From Nectonema munidae (taxonomy: Eukaryota; Nematomorpha; Nectonematoida; Nectonematidae): a DNA stretch of 64,000 bases. Shown piece after piece: positions 1-12,059 of this stretch (the first letter of the stretch is position 1; each line of letters starts with the position of its first letter). The position numbers and the translations under genes are program-made. Where the stretch lies: the NCBI GenBank assembly GCA_030549495.1, contig JAUIRK010000113.1:77501-141500 (forward strand), written 5' to 3'. The notes beneath the pieces were generated by a model. The model did no database searches and was not told the origin of the DNA. It was given only the letters and a program-made list of their open reading frames with translations.

Positions 1-2100
1 TTTAGCGAAAAAAGTAAATTTTGAAGTTTATAAAATATGTGATGCATACAAATAATCTTCTATCGATTTTGTTTTTCTTTTTAGAAAAGGGCATTAAAAC
101 TACTAAAGACAAAACACTTTTAAACACGCAAAAATACTGCAAGAGTAGTGATCCATTTTATCTATGATTTCACTTTTTGAAAAAGAATGAACTTTATTTT
201 TTTTAGAATTCCTAAGATATGACAGAAAACTTTATACACTAGATGTTTGCAGAAAATATATTCTTTTGAAGTTAAAAGCGGGAAAAGGAAATGTTACTGT
301 TTCTTCGTTTGTAATTTATAAAGACATGAAAAAAATTGATGCTAGTCTCTCAAAGTTAAGGTAATCATTTATTCTTCCATAAGTTAAGCTTCTATCAAGC
401 TTTGGATTTGCTACAAATAAAAAACACTGACGATCTATTAATGTACAAAAATAGTTTGAAATTATGGGTCTTTTTTACAAAAACTTGGAGATAGTTGGGG
501 AACGGTTTCGTAAAATGAAATTTTAAAAAGCCAAATCCTTCCAGTTATTTTTAATTTTATCTTAAATAATAATTTATAGGTCTCGTTCTATAATTGAAAA
601 AGGTTTGTATTAGGGAACCTTTCTTTTCTTTTTCCTCTTTGTATATTAAAAATTTTTGAAAAATATGTTTTCGAAAAAAATTGAATAAACTAAATCCAAA
701 AGAGATGAAATCATTAAAAAGGTTTTTAATATTAACTGTTGCCTTCTTTTTGATTGTGTTTGTTTGAAGATGAACTTGTAGCGCATCATTAAACTAATAT
801 CAAATTTGTATAAAGGTGCTATAATTTTAAATTAGTTATCGAGGATAAATATAAGGGCATGCAAAAAAGCACAAGGAAAAAACGAGAAAGTAAACATATT
901 TTGAGCCATTTTTTAAAAATTCCTTTTTGTTGGTATAATATAAGTGGATGGATCATTCGATAAAATCTGGGAAATGACGAAAATAGAAGACTTTCTTGTA
1001 ACCATAGATCTTTCATTAAGAATGTATGCAAAATTATAGAAGCTATATAGATAATATTTCTTTTAGGATTTTCTTCAATTTTCCAACTAATCTTAACTGA
1101 CTTAAATATCTTATTGGATATAGTTGTATCCTATTTTTTAATGAAACAAATTTAATATCTATTAATAAATATAGATAAAACAAAAAACTTATACGTTCAG
1201 AGTTTTTCAATGCCATTCGACTTCTATATTGCTATAAGGGTAGTTGGTCATATAGACATAATTCATTCACATAACTAAAGAAAAATTAATCAATATAAAA
1301 AAAGTATGAAAAAAGAGTTAATTACTTTTATTAAAAAAATAATAATTTTGAAAATATGATTAACCTTTAGTTGTACCATAAAGCAGCTCATTTAAAAACT
1401 TACAAACAACGATATTTCTCCTCCTAAATGCCCAGTCTAAAGCTATTCCAACTTATTTTCAGTTGAACTATCATTTTTTTATGTTTTTACTTTGATATGT
1501 TTTTCTTTGTAATTGCTTGGAATAAACTCCCTTTATATGATACATCTCGTGACGGCATATCATCGCCAATTTTAATCTCCTGGTATTCACTGAATCATAC
1601 TTTAAGCTCTATGATGCAAGTTCTTGGAAACAGTAAGAAGGAAGAGTTTAATGGGATTCAAATTGGCATAGTATCATCTTGATTTATTTTTTTCTTTCAG
1701 ATCTTCCTTATATTTTCTATTCTTTAGAACAGCGGATATGTGCATTCTTTCCCATACCATTTAAAACACTAAATTTCCTATTTTGTTGATTTAAATAAAG
1801 TGTTGTCAAATTTTTTTCTTTATACCATTTGTAGTGGTTGGCTATGAAGACAATGTGAAAGATATGAAAGATAAATCTTGCCATCAGTCGGTAATACATT
1901 TACTACTACTAAATGGTATCCAATTTTTAGCTTTACTTTTTTAAATTAATTTTAGAGTTATAAAATAGAGTGTTTTGAAATTATTATTATTATTGGCAAA
2001 ATTTTTGTGGAACTTTTTTAAAAGTTTTATTTCCAAATAACTGTATACAAGTTTGAAAAAATGTGTTTTAATAACTATTTTTTTAAATAATTAATGATTT
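1..2100. other. AT-rich stretch without recognised genes
   Basis: Short open frames occur on both strands, but none shows a domain, a signal peptide or codon structure I can defend. A stretch around 1500-1680 is open for 61 codons and is followed by a pyrimidine-rich CAG, but no partner exon is visible. I see no tandem repeats or terminal inverted repeats here. Confidence 0.5.
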
Positions 2101-2138
2101 TCGATATTTATAATGGTTCTAGTACAACTGCCCCCCAG

Positions 2139-2283
2139 CAGTGGCGTAGCCAAAAAATGGAAGTTGGGGGGCATGCAAGCAATTTAGGGGGCAAGCATAT
2201 TGGAATGCATATTGGAAGGTATTTGGGGGGGAGGGGGCAGAAAGGGTATTGGGGTACTTGCCCCCCCTCTGGCTACGCCCCTG
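2139..2283. mobile_element. hAT-type MITE, 145 bp
   Basis: The element starts CAGTGGCGTAGCCA and ends TGGCTACGCCCCTG, a 14-bp terminal inverted repeat with one mismatch. Termini beginning CAG and ending CTG are usual for hAT-derived MITEs. The interior is G-rich and non-coding. A 12-bp direct repeat, ACAACTGCCCCC, lies just outside both ends (2124-2135 and 2291-2302), but it is longer and further out than the 8-bp duplication expected of hAT. The open frames that overlap it arise from this repeat and are not genes. Confidence 0.75.
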
Positions 2284-2533
2284 CCCCCGGACAACTGCCC
2301 CCATTTTATCAAAATTTTCCATCATGTAAGGATTTCCTAAAGCACCATTTAATGTTATATATATATTCTCACATACTTTTATCTTTGTAACGTAATTGTT
2401 ACCTTTTTGTGTTTTTTCTGTCATTCTAAATAGTCTTAACTTCACTGTCCTTATTTCACAACACATCCATCATGGTGTTCATCCGAAGTGAACGTGGAAA
2501 AATGAAGCTTATTTACAAAGGATACATCTATGC

Positions 2534-2620
2534 CAGGGGTTCTTAGCTCTTTTCTGGGGGTCATGGAGGGTCTAACACAGAGCCAATTGTATTCCATGTG
2601 TTGTTCAATTTATTTGAAGC
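2534..2620. mobile_element. Possible hAT-type terminus (solo end)
   Basis: The sequence CAGGGGTTCTTAGCTC followed by CTGGGGGTCATGGAGGG resembles the 5' end of many hAT MITEs. No matching inverted end is visible in the next 2 kb, so the far boundary is unknown. It may be a truncated element, or the original outer end of the hAT relic that follows. Confidence 0.3.
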
Positions 2621-2973
2621 GACTGTTGAATGTTGGTTGTTTCATATGTTTCCGTATTGTGATTTTATTTTTTTCCTATTGAGTTCTTTTAACCCTTTCG
2701 CTGCAACATACGGGCACACCCACTTTAAACATCGAACTAATAATGTGTTGCATGTGGGTCTGATAAACATCATTTTAAAAACATTTTATATGTGTTGCTA
2801 CAAGGCGGCAGTGCTCCCAAGGCGCGCCAAAACCCTCTGGTGCCGCTCCGATCAAGTACAAGTCAAAACAAAACATTTCCCAAACGCCCGTGTTTCACTG
2901 ATCCACAGTGAGTCAGTGACTTGGTCTCATATTTTTATGGTTTTAATAGGTTTTGAGTGCATGTCATTATGGT

Positions 2974-3094
2974 AATGGTCGAAAAAGCACAATTGCGTCG
3001 CTTGTATTGAACTATGAGGAAAGCAAGCTTGATGTAGGATCGAACCCAAGACCTTGAGTTATCGAATCCGGCATCTAACCAACCATACTCACTT
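2974..3094 (-). repeat. tRNA-derived SINE, copy 1
   Basis: On the minus strand this carries a tRNA-like RNA polymerase III promoter. The B box GGGTTCGATCC is at 3037-3047, and an A-box-like GGTTGGTTAGATGCCGG is at 3068-3084, upstream at about tRNA spacing. Two further copies in the same orientation occur at 24424-24555 and 47944-48086. They share the tRNA-like head and a body containing GGCACAATTGCGCCGCT or close variants. This copy lacks the last part of the body seen in the other two. Confidence 0.75.
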
Positions 3095-3439
3095 AATAAA
3101 CTAATTTATATATGTACTTTTTCAGTATGAAATAGGGAACAATGTGATACGTTAATTAGCGTTGTAAATGAGATAATAATATGATAAAAAAACTCAAAAT
3201 TCATTGGCGTCTCTAACTCTTAGGACGCCTTGTGATCTAGTCCAAAATATTCCCTGTTTAATCAGCAAGTTTTTCCCTCTTGGCGGGATGTGATGTTCAT
3301 GGAGACATTCCTCTAAAATTAAGATACTTTTTTTTAATCTTTTTATATCCAATAAGTATTGCGGATGCAGTGTGAATGTATGAGAGTTGAACACATCCAC
3401 TTTTGGTATTTTTTATGTTTTAGTTTGTTGTAAGATTCT

Positions 3440-4540
3440 TTTCATTCCTAATGCTTGATAACTTTGTTTGCAGGTGTCAAAGAAGCGCACATACAACGAG
3501 AGTTTTCTCAGCTTTGCCTTCTCATTTATAGTAAACAATGGCATGCAGATGCCACAGTGCGTCATCTGCAAGAAAACACTTTGTAACGAGAGCTTGAAGC
3601 CTTTCAAGCTGAAGGAACACCTCACCAAGGTTCAACCGGAACTGGCCAAAAATGATTTGGCATACTTCAAAATCAAGGAACATGAGCTCAAAGATCTAGA
3701 TTGGATCATTTTTACAGGAGATCTCTTTCATCCCAGCAATGTCGTCAAGGCATCGTACAAGATCTCCTTTCTTATTGCAAAGCATAAGAAGTCACACACA
3801 ATTGGAGAAAAGCTTGTTAAACCTTGCATGACAGAGACTGCTCGTCTCGTTCTTGATCAGAACGGTGTTAAAATGCTTAATCAGATATGTCTTTCGGACA
3901 GCACAGTCAAACACCGCATTGATGACATGTCGCAGGATATAAAATCTCAGGTGATAGAGAAAATCAAACTCTCTTCATTTTTAGTCAACGAACTGGATGA
4001 AACAATAGACGCTGAACATCTTACTCAACTTTTGGCTTATGCTCGGTTAATATGCCAAAATCAGGTGTCTGTACGGGTGGAGAATTTATGACTCTGGTCA
4101 AAGAGAAGATAACTATTCTTCTAAACACACTGCCAGATCCACCGCGAGGCTCTTGCCTGCAAGACGCTTCCTGCTCCTCTCAAAGTTACCTTGTAAACAG
4201 TGATTCGCTGCGTCAACCATATCAAAGGAGAGGCACTCAACACCAGGCTGTTTCGTTGATTGGGCCAAGACATGGATTCTGCTCACCAAGACCTCCTCTT
4301 TTACACATCTGTTCGTTGGTTGTCAAACGGCCATGTTCTCCCTCGTGTATTTGAACTCTTTGATGAAAAAGAAGCACTTGTTAAATGACATCGAGGGACC
4401 AATCAAGTTTAGCCTTGCTTGCTTGCCAGATGTATTCGAAGCTTTGAATGGACTCAACCGGTGTAATAAGTGTTTTCACAAGTTACAATTATCCTTGAGT
4501 ATCACTGACTGTTTAGCATGCTTTCACATACTTTGAAAAT
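3440..4540 (+). pseudogene. Decayed ZBED5/SCAND3-like hAT transposase
   Basis: The first 200 or so codons (3468-4091) are open and match the ZBED-type hAT family in order. A BED-finger-like start (PQCVICKKTL ... KLKEHLTK) is followed by the linker motif ASYKISFLIAKHKKSHTIGEKL, here at 3750-3820, and by SDSTVKHRIDDMSQDI. Then comes NELDETIDAEHLTQLLAYARLI, the region that normally reads LDESTD. The BED finger keeps its two cysteines, but the position of the last histidine is Q (HLTKVQ). After 4050 the frame breaks several times and much of the catalytic core is missing. Recognisable pieces continue to 4540: IHREALA, TSVRWLSNGHVLPRVFELFDEKE and LPDVFEALNGLN. The opening TTTGTTTGCAG at 3462-3472 looks like a splice acceptor. 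No terminal inverted repeats were found. This is a dead DNA transposon rather than a domesticated gene. Confidence 0.85.
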
Positions 4541-4585
4541 ACATTCTGAAGCACCACTAAATGTTTTTGTATATATATATATATC

Positions 4586-4905
4586 TTCTCCAACCTGTAT
4601 TCTACGCTGATTCATCTCCAAACTATATACTACAATGATTCATCTCCAACCTGTATACTACGATGATTCATCTCCAACCTGTTTACTAGGATGATTCATC
4701 TTCAACCTGCATATTACGATGGTTTCTATTCCATGTACAAATAACTAGGGAGACAATGTTCAACTTTCTGTTCACATTCTGCTAGATGTAAGATTTGATA
4801 TACCTCATTCGGGGAGACGATGCTACATAAGTTATTACCTATATACATTATACCTGTATACTACGATGGTTCATCTCCAACCTGTATACCGCGATAATTC
4901 ATATC
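4586..4905. repeat. Short tandem array, unit about 30 bp
   Basis: Four or five imperfect copies of a unit reading roughly CTCCAACCTGTATACTACGA then TGATTCAT lie at 4586-4730. Two more lie at 4852-4905. The stretch between them is a diverged copy of the larger unit that follows. Confidence 0.75.
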
Positions 4906-5225
4906 AAAGAATCGAAAAATATTCTTTAAAAAATCAAAAATATCAAACTTTCTGTTAATATTTTGCTACCTCATACGATGTTACAAAAGTTATTACCTAT
5001 ACTTTGCAATTTGCACGATTTTAAATATTATATTTGTCAAATAATCAAAATAAAATTCTGTAATCAAAGAATCGAAAAATATTCTTTAAAAAATCAAAAA
5101 ATATCAAACTTTCTGTTCATATTTTGCTACCTCATACGATGTTACAAAAGTTATTACCTATACTTTGCAATTTGCACGATTTTAAATATTATATTTGTCG
5201 AATAATCAAAGAATCGAAAAATGTT
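4905..5225. repeat. Tandem duplication, unit about 150-160 bp
   Basis: Two near-identical copies begin ATCAAAGAATCGAAAAATAT at 4905 and about 5063, with a third start near 5204. Each contains CAAACTTTCTGTT and CCTCATACGATGTTACAAAA. A much older related copy is recognisable at about 4755-4850, so the array has grown by repeated local duplication. Confidence 0.8.
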
Positions 5226-5341
5226 CAAATCAAAAAATATTTATTCTTTTTAAATATATCGTTGGCTCCCCTTACTTTTAGTTTCGTATGTGCATAATTT
5301 GATAAAAATTAATTATTAAAGACTAGGTTTATCTTTCAATT

Positions 5342-7108
5342 TTAAAAGTAACTAGACCAAATAACTAGACAGTAGTTAATATAAGGAAGATAAAATGAAT
5401 TATAAAGTAAAAGCTTGACTTTAGTAGGAAACACGTTTTTGAATCTTTTTATGATACCAATGACTCGAGATAATTTATTATTTACATACGAAATATGCTG
5501 TTGCCATTTCCATTTATTGTCTATTACGAAACCCAAAAGATTGGACAATCTTAAATTTCAAATTGGTAGATATTAGTTCAGAACACTTGCTATTCCCAAA
5601 TAGCATTGCTTTAGACTTTTCAAAATTAATACACATACAGTTAGCTCTGCACCATAAAAAAAGTTTATCAACTTCTTGATTAAAGTAATTAATTTTATTG
5701 AAAAACATATCACAAGAAAAAGGGATATTGATAGTTAAATCATCTGCAAAGATAAAAAAACTTCAAATTTATATTGGAAAGAGGTATATCATTTAGAAAG
5801 AACAAAAACAAAAGAGGTTCCAAGATGGAACCTTGAGGAACGCCAGAAAGAATTGGTTGAGTATTAGAAAGTAATCCCTCAACAATTACACATTGGTATC
5901 TTGTATGAAAATAAGAAGTGAAAAACGAAAGAGACATTTTTTCAATACCATAAACAGATCATTTATTCAATAGGACTTCATGGGAAACTGAGTCAAATGC
6001 TTTTTTAAAATCAATAAAATTATCTGAAATAGTAATTAGAGAAGCAAGATTATTGATAATGTCATCAATGAAACAGATGAGTAATGATTGAGTACTATGC
6101 TTTTTACGGAAGCCAAATTGGAAATTATGAATAACATTATTATTAAAATAATTATACCACTGTTTAAATAATAATTTTTCTAGGATTTTAGATAGAATGG
6201 GAATTATGGAAATTGGCTTATAATTATTTATGTCATTCTTATTACCTTTTTTAAATACAGGGATAATTTTAGATAACTTGAAGACAGAAGGAAAAATAGA
6301 GTGCTCTAAGCACGAGTTATAACCTATTAATAAGTATGGGCCAAGTATATGTAAAACAATTTTTATATGATAAATAGAAACATTGTAAATATCACTTGAA
6401 TTATTCTTACTTAATTCACTAATGGCTATAAGAAGATCATTATAAGGAATTTTTGCAAATTGAAAATTAGAAGAAGACTTAGGAATATAAGTCAAATACT
6501 CACCATCAGGTTTACTTATTTTCATGTCATTAACAAACTTTTCACTAAAGTATTGTGACAAGATTTTGGGATCATTAATTATATTTTTATCAATTTTTAA
6601 TGAAATAGGTGATTTGCTTGAACTTTTAACACATTTATTAATTTCAACCCAAAGATTTCTGTTGTTAGATGAATTAGAAAACTTGGTGAAAATTTTTTTT
6701 TCAACTCCTTTGACATATATTTAATCTTATTTCTTAAAACAAAAATTCATCTTTCAAAGTATAACTTGGATTGTTTTTAAGTTTTTTAAACATTAAATTT
6801 CTTTTCTTTATTAATTTTAGGAGTTGAACATTCATCCACTCATTAATTGGATTTTTATAATATAGATGTGAATATTTGTTGAATTTTAGAATTTTAGTGT
6901 TAATATCTATAAAATGTATAAGTTGATCATAGATTCTTTTGAAGAACAAATCAGGAGCATCAAAGTAAGGACTAAAAAATCTGCGCCAATTAAATGACTC
7001 AATATTCTTTATGAAATCGATAGAATTAATTTTTTTTCTAGTTAAAAATTTATTATTAGATGAAAAAAACTTAACTCTAAAAATAAATATTTTTATAAAT
7101 CTTAACAC
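5342..7108 (-). mobile_element. Non-LTR retrotransposon (LINE), reverse transcriptase part
   Basis: Read on the minus strand, 7108-6734 is the linker between endonuclease and reverse transcriptase. The next part, 6561-5959, is a well-preserved fingers/palm segment: SKIIPVFKKGNKNDINNYKP, SIIPILSKILEKLLF, QFGFRKKHSTQS and FIDFKKAFDSVSHEVLL. After a frame change come GVPQGSILEPLLFLFFLNDI (5937-5740) and the catalytic FADD motif near 5737-5750, which lies in another frame. The C-terminal part is at 5708-5342 (LGFVIDNKWKWQQHISYV and YNSFYLPYINYCLVIW). The endonuclease is missing, so the copy is 5' truncated, and it has at least three frame breaks. The motif spelling suggests the CR1/Jockey group; the exact clade is an inference. 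Confidence 0.88.
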
Positions 7109-7126
7109 TTTTAGAGCTGGGGGCGT

Positions 7127-7640
7127 AAAATGTCCCCCTACACTAAAAAATTAATTGTACAAAATTAGCTAACTTATATCCCTTCAAATTTCGTAACTTT
7201 TCCTAAAATTGCTTGCTGCATCTTTTGATACCAGATTCATGGTAGTTGAATGACCTTTTGATGTCCAAAACTGTCAATGAAAATCAAAAATTAAAATTTT
7301 TGAGCAAAATTTTGACATTATCTGTAGTTAATCTGATAACTTAGGGTCTATATTAGATACTCGCTTGAAAATTTATAATTATATAAAGTTTTGAACACAC
7401 TTTATATATATTTAATTTTTTCAATAATCATGGCTACTTTTTAAAAAATGTCAATCAAAATTCTGATTGATCAGAAATATATCAAATAAAATATTCCTGA
7501 CTAAGTTTTTACATTTAGGATTTAAAAATATCTATAAGTCTTAATCAAATTTGCGGTTTACTTCTAAAAATTGTCTCCAAAACATTCCTTCAAATTTTAC
7601 ATAAAATATATGTGTATACTAAATCGGCCATGCTGGTTTC
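7127..7640. repeat. Dispersed repeat, copy 1
   Basis: The stretch starting near CCCCCTACACTAAAAA matches 28400-28810 in the same orientation over several hundred bases. Shared blocks include CTTCAAATTTCGT, CTAAAATTGCTTGCTGCATC (or a close variant), TCTGTAGTTAA and ACTCGCTTGAAAATTTATAA. No coding capacity is visible. The left edge lies directly next to the 5' limit of the preceding LINE. Confidence 0.75.
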
Positions 7641-8040
7641 ATTTCTGGACTCATTTTTTACATTCGGGATTTGAAAATACCTATAAGTGTTAATCAAATT
7701 TGCGGTTTACTTCTAAAATTTGTCTCAAAAACATTCCTTCAAATTTTACATAAAATATATGTTTTATACTAAATCGGCATTGCTGGTTTCATTTCTAGAC
7801 ACAGTTTTCGCATTTAGAGGTTTTACTGCCAGTGTCAATCAAATTTGCGGTTTACGTAGGAAAACTATCTCCAAAAATATTCTCCCTAATTTTACATGAA
7901 ATATGAGTTTTTATATCAAATCGATTATGCTTAATTTATTTTTCTACTCCATTTTGGCTAATACGGTTAAAAAATATCTGGAAGTGGCAATTGAATTAGT
8001 AATGTAAGCCTGAAAATCTGCTCTGTTAAATTTTTCCAAA
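7500..8040. repeat. Tandem array, unit about 147 bp
   Basis: Three to four copies of a unit containing ATCAAATTTGCGGTTTAC (starts near 7545, 7695 and 7838) and ACTAAATCGGCCATGCTGG (or variants). The first two copies are very similar. The last, at about 7965-8040, is strongly diverged. The array forms the right end of the dispersed repeat. The partner copy near 28.8 kb contains only one unit. Confidence 0.75.
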
Positions 8041-9060
8041 AAATCGTTGTATATTAGGTATATAGTAAAAATATACGTTTTTTTTGTATATGTTGGCTTA
8101 CAATACTTTCTACAATCATCTTGAGTATGAAATATTTATTAAAAAAAACAAAACATATTATAAAATCTTTTGAAAATTTGTATGAGAGAAGGAACCAAGT
8201 TGAAAACTAATTCAAAAGAGAACATGTGATCAAAACAAATAATTAAAAAAAATATGTATCTTTACTAAATGAAAGATCTACCATGTTCTAATGAACTAGG
8301 AAGTGGTTTAATTATATAATATTAGATGCTTCAAAAAATTTTGAATGTGAAAAAGAAGTTACTCTTTTACAAATGAAAAATATTTAAATCTATAGCTTAT
8401 CATATAGGAGAACAACTAACATTTAGCTAAGATGGGTCGGAAATCAGAAAATTTGGAATAGGTCAGATTTATCAAAAATGGCACAGATGCCAATATGTGA
8501 GAATTTAGTCACTATCAAGATATTTTTAATTTAAATTGAATTTGTCCATCTTTTTCCTTTTGTGTGAAAGAGAGAATCTTTTAGATGGAGAACGTTGACA
8601 ACTTTTTGTAATTGAACAATGAACATCACGCATGAGTCATCAGAAAAAGACCTTTGAAATGAGATTGGTTGACAAATATTCAGGCCTGATAATAAAATAC
8701 ACAATACTGATAAAAAAGAAGCCTTAGATCACCAAGAAGATTCTTTAATCAGAATGCTTTAAGAGAGGAAAAAATCTGTTCAAATAAATCCTTAAAAAGT
8801 TTTTTCAAATATAAGAAAATAAATTTCTAATGAAAAAAGAGCTACTAAGAAAGGATCATTATAGAATGAATAGCAAAATTACATACTGTAAAGTATAGAA
8901 GATATGAGGTAGAAACTACGAGCAGATAACTAATTTGTAGCCAAAAAGATGGAGGTCCTATCGAGATACTTAATTTACTGACAAATGAAATATTTAAGTG
9001 AATTAAACACTTAAATTGATTTAAGAAAAAAATTACCAGAGAAATACTGCAAGTAGAATT
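8040..9060. other. AT-rich stretch without recognised features
   Basis: No open frame of interest, terminal repeat or RNA-like structure was recognised. Confidence 0.5.
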
Positions 9061-9109
9061 TGTTTTGAAGTTTATATATTTGAAATTTATATTTAAATTA
9101 TTTTTTATC

Positions 9110-9741
9110 AGGCTTCACTGATTTTTATAAAAAAAAAGAATATCGCCAGTAAACACAGCGTACTTGAATTTGGTATATGTGTGTAAAGAATGGTATATAA
9201 TTATTAAGATAAAATGTTTCTTTTTGAGTTAAATCAATTTTTTGACAGGTTTGATTGATTTTCATAAAAAAATGAATATCACCGCTGAATTCAGCATGCT
9301 TGAAAATGGGTATATATGTGTAAAAAACGTTATATAATTATTTAGATAAAAAGTTTCTTTTTTGAGATGAGCTGTCATATGTAAATCACTTTTTTGACAG
9401 GTTTGATTGATTTTCACAAAAATGAATATCACCACTGAATTCAGCGTGCTTGATAATCGGTATATATATGTAAAAAACGTTATATAATTATTTAGATAAA
9501 AAGTTTCTTTTTTGAGATGAGCTGTCATATGTAAATCACTTTTTTGACAGGTTTGATTGATTTTCACAAAAATGAATATCACCACTGAATTCAGCATGCT
9601 TGATAATCGGTATATATGTGTAAAAAACTTTATATAATTATTTAGATAAAAAGTTTCTTTTTTGAGATGAGCTGTCATATGTAAATCACTTTTTTGACAT
9701 GTTTGATTGATTTTCACAATAAAATACGTGCAGTTGTCCAC
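9110..9741. repeat. Tandem array with exact 150-bp period
   Basis: The motif TTTTTTGACAGGTTTGATTG recurs at 9396, 9546 and 9696, exactly 150 bp apart. The unit also holds GAGATGAGCTGTCATATGTA and GAATATCACCACTGAATTCA. Two older units precede it, at about 9110-9240 and 9240-9395, with rising divergence to the left. Because 150 is a multiple of three, one minus-strand frame stays open for 159 codons (9741-9262) as three copies of the same peptide. I read that frame as a by-product of the period, not as a gene. Confidence 0.88.
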
Positions 9742-9744
9742 AGT

Positions 9745-11195
9745 TATGGTGGGATTGGGAGCTTACAGTGCAAATATAACATCGGGTAATAATGGTGGTG
9801 TGTTCATAAGACAAAAATTCGTTTATAATAAATTTTGAAAATTATAAAAAAATAAAATACTATATTTCTACTTTCTTTTTTTATCCCTGACATCTTGAAT
9901 AGAAAAGTTTGGCAATTAACTTTCTGTCGCATTTATGCATTTCCACCCTACCTATTTTCAATTGGCAAATAATAAATTTTGTCGTCCTTTTTTTATTGTC
10001 GTGCTTATGTTTAATGGTTTTCTGTAAATTTAATTAATTTAATTTTCAATACTTAGTTTAATTAAAGCCATAATCACGGCAGAAAATTCATTAAAAAAAT
10101 GTCGACAGTATTCTGCTGAATATCGATAGTTTGGATTCATTTCTTTTTCCAAAAAAGAACAACATCCGATGGGTCTTCTTTGCAAAAAAAATATTTTCTA
10201 ATGAGGCCATGCATGTCGCATTTTGAAATTGGGCACCTCTCTGTTGTGCTGGTAGAGTGTTTGTGTTGTTGATGACATTGTTTGAGTTGTAATGCTGTAT
10301 GCTTTTTGTTTTGTTGAAAACCCTAGTTTTGACTTTTAATGTGCCTTCACGTTAAAGGTGGTTATAGAATATAGGCTGCTTTACGATTGAATATAGAATA
10401 TACGCTGCCTTGTTTTCTGTGTGAAATATATTTTTAATGTATTTAACTTTAACAACATTAAAAATGATTTGATATTCTGAAAAAGAATTCAAAGTATGGG
10501 TGGGTATATCTGAGAAGCGTTTATGTTTTTTGGTGATAAAGCCAATACCATGTGTTGAAGTTGTTCTCTCAGTTCTGATATGAGTGTAATTTAGAAGTGT
10601 AGATTTCAAGGATGTGCGCCCCTGAATCAATCACATTTTTTTCATATAAACATCGCAGGGTGTCTACTAGACTCTTTTCCTTCAGACTACATTCACCCAT
10701 ATAAAACTCTCCAACCTTCAGTTATTTGTTTTAAATTGTTTTCTCTATCAATCAAATATCCTTTTATCAATTCCTGTAATGTGCCTGATAGACTACTTCG
10801 TTTTCAAATGAAAAGCCTATTTGCCCCCCTACCCCAACAATTTTGGATTTTTTTAAACTAGTGTATATGCGATATGCAAATTTAATTAAAATATTTTCGC
10901 TGGAAGTATAGTATTTAATTTCACCTATTTTGTAAAAAAAATATAAAGTAGTCGTATAATAGGTATGCGCTGAATACACTCTATTTTAAAGGATTGCTTA
11001 AATATTTGGTCTCCCGTGGTATTTCCAGACCAGTAATTTTGAAAATTGCAAAAAAAAATTTGCCCCCAATAATTTTGAGGATGTGCGCCCCTGATAGATG
11101 TTTGGTTTTATGTTTTCAGCTTGGATAATTAGATGGTTACAATGTCTGCTAAGTGTTGGCTGATTACAGGTGTGTTAGCTCTTTAAATCTTTCCT
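9745..11195. other. Intergenic stretch with solo hAT-like ends
   Basis: Two copies of AGGATGTGCGCCCCTGA, the mirror of a hAT-type start (CAGGGGCGCACATCC), lie at 10603-10621 and 11077-11093 in the same orientation. The second is preceded by ATTTGCCCCCAATAATTTTG, and a similar TTTGCCCCCCTACCCCAACA occurs at 10819. These look like eroded ends of related MITEs. No gene was recognised. Confidence 0.4.
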
Positions 11196-11239
11196 TGATA
11201 CCGTTGAGATTGACTTGTAGTAACGTAAACGTATTTTGG

Positions 11240-11780
11240 AGGTGCAACTGAAATGGGTATTGTTATGATGATTTAGTAAGTTTTCGTTTGTGGGTGATTT
11301 GTTACGGTTTTTTTGGATACTTCTTGTATTGTATTTGTCTGAATGTGTAGAATGAGTGAAGGTTGGTTTGAAAAGATTCGTTGATGAGAATTGGAAGTTA
11401 TTTATTTAAATTGAAAGTAAGACTGGGCCTAAAATAGATCCCTGTGGAATACGGTGATTAATTGAAAAGGGAACTAAATATGAAGTGATTGATTATAAAT
11501 TGTTCAGTTTTGTGAGAAAGATATGCTTTAATAATTAGTTGAGTATATAGACTTTCATCAATAGAATATTGTGATTAATATAGGCGAAAGCCTTGCTGAG
11601 ATAGTAGCTTGTAAAAGAAACATGTAGTAATTTGTCGAAAATGTTTTTAAAAATGTGTTGGAAGCATTTTTCTAAGGATCTGTAGTTTATTTAGTCATGA
11701 TTCAGAAATGCAAAAAAATGGAAGGATTAAACTTGGTAACTGAAATTGAAAGTCCATTTGATTTGTTTTCTAAGGTATAA
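11240..11780 (-). mobile_element. Heavily decayed LINE reverse transcriptase fragment
   Basis: On the minus strand the peptide INHRIPQGSILGPVLLS is readable near 11460-11410, and SKAFAYINHNILL lies upstream near 11590-11550. These correspond to the conserved PQGSxLGP and (D)xSKAFDxxxHxxLL blocks of LINE reverse transcriptases. The rest is full of stops. The bordering minus-strand open frame at 12042-11797 shows no recognisable motif. Confidence 0.7.
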
Positions 11781-12059
11781 ATGTTAAAATAGTAAATTAA
11801 AATACCGCCATTTGTTTTAGTTTCAGATAGGTGTCTACGAAAAGAGTTTTCTTTGTAGGAACTAATTTTATTGTATTTACAACTCTTAAAAAAATGTCGA
11901 AATTATTTACTTTTTGTGCAGAGTAAAATGATGATGAAAATTTAGGAGGATTTGTAAATTTAAGTTTTTTTTTAAAATTGCATTCATTTATGATTGATAA
12001 ATGTAGGAACTTAAAAAAGAGAAAAAATAAGGGAGTGTACATAGTAGTGATATAAAATA

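Noticed and set aside
2119-2466. Overlapping open frames on both strands across 2094-2466
   Set aside because: They run across a MITE with inverted repeats and G-rich DNA, and no protein motif is visible.
2689-2720. TTAACCCTTTCGCTGC as a piggyBac-type terminus
   Set aside because: No inverted partner ending in GGGTTAA is visible within a plausible distance.
9262-9741. Open frame of 159 codons on the minus strand with three internal repeats
   Set aside because: It is produced by the 150-bp tandem array, whose period is a multiple of three. There is no start context, domain or sign of constraint.
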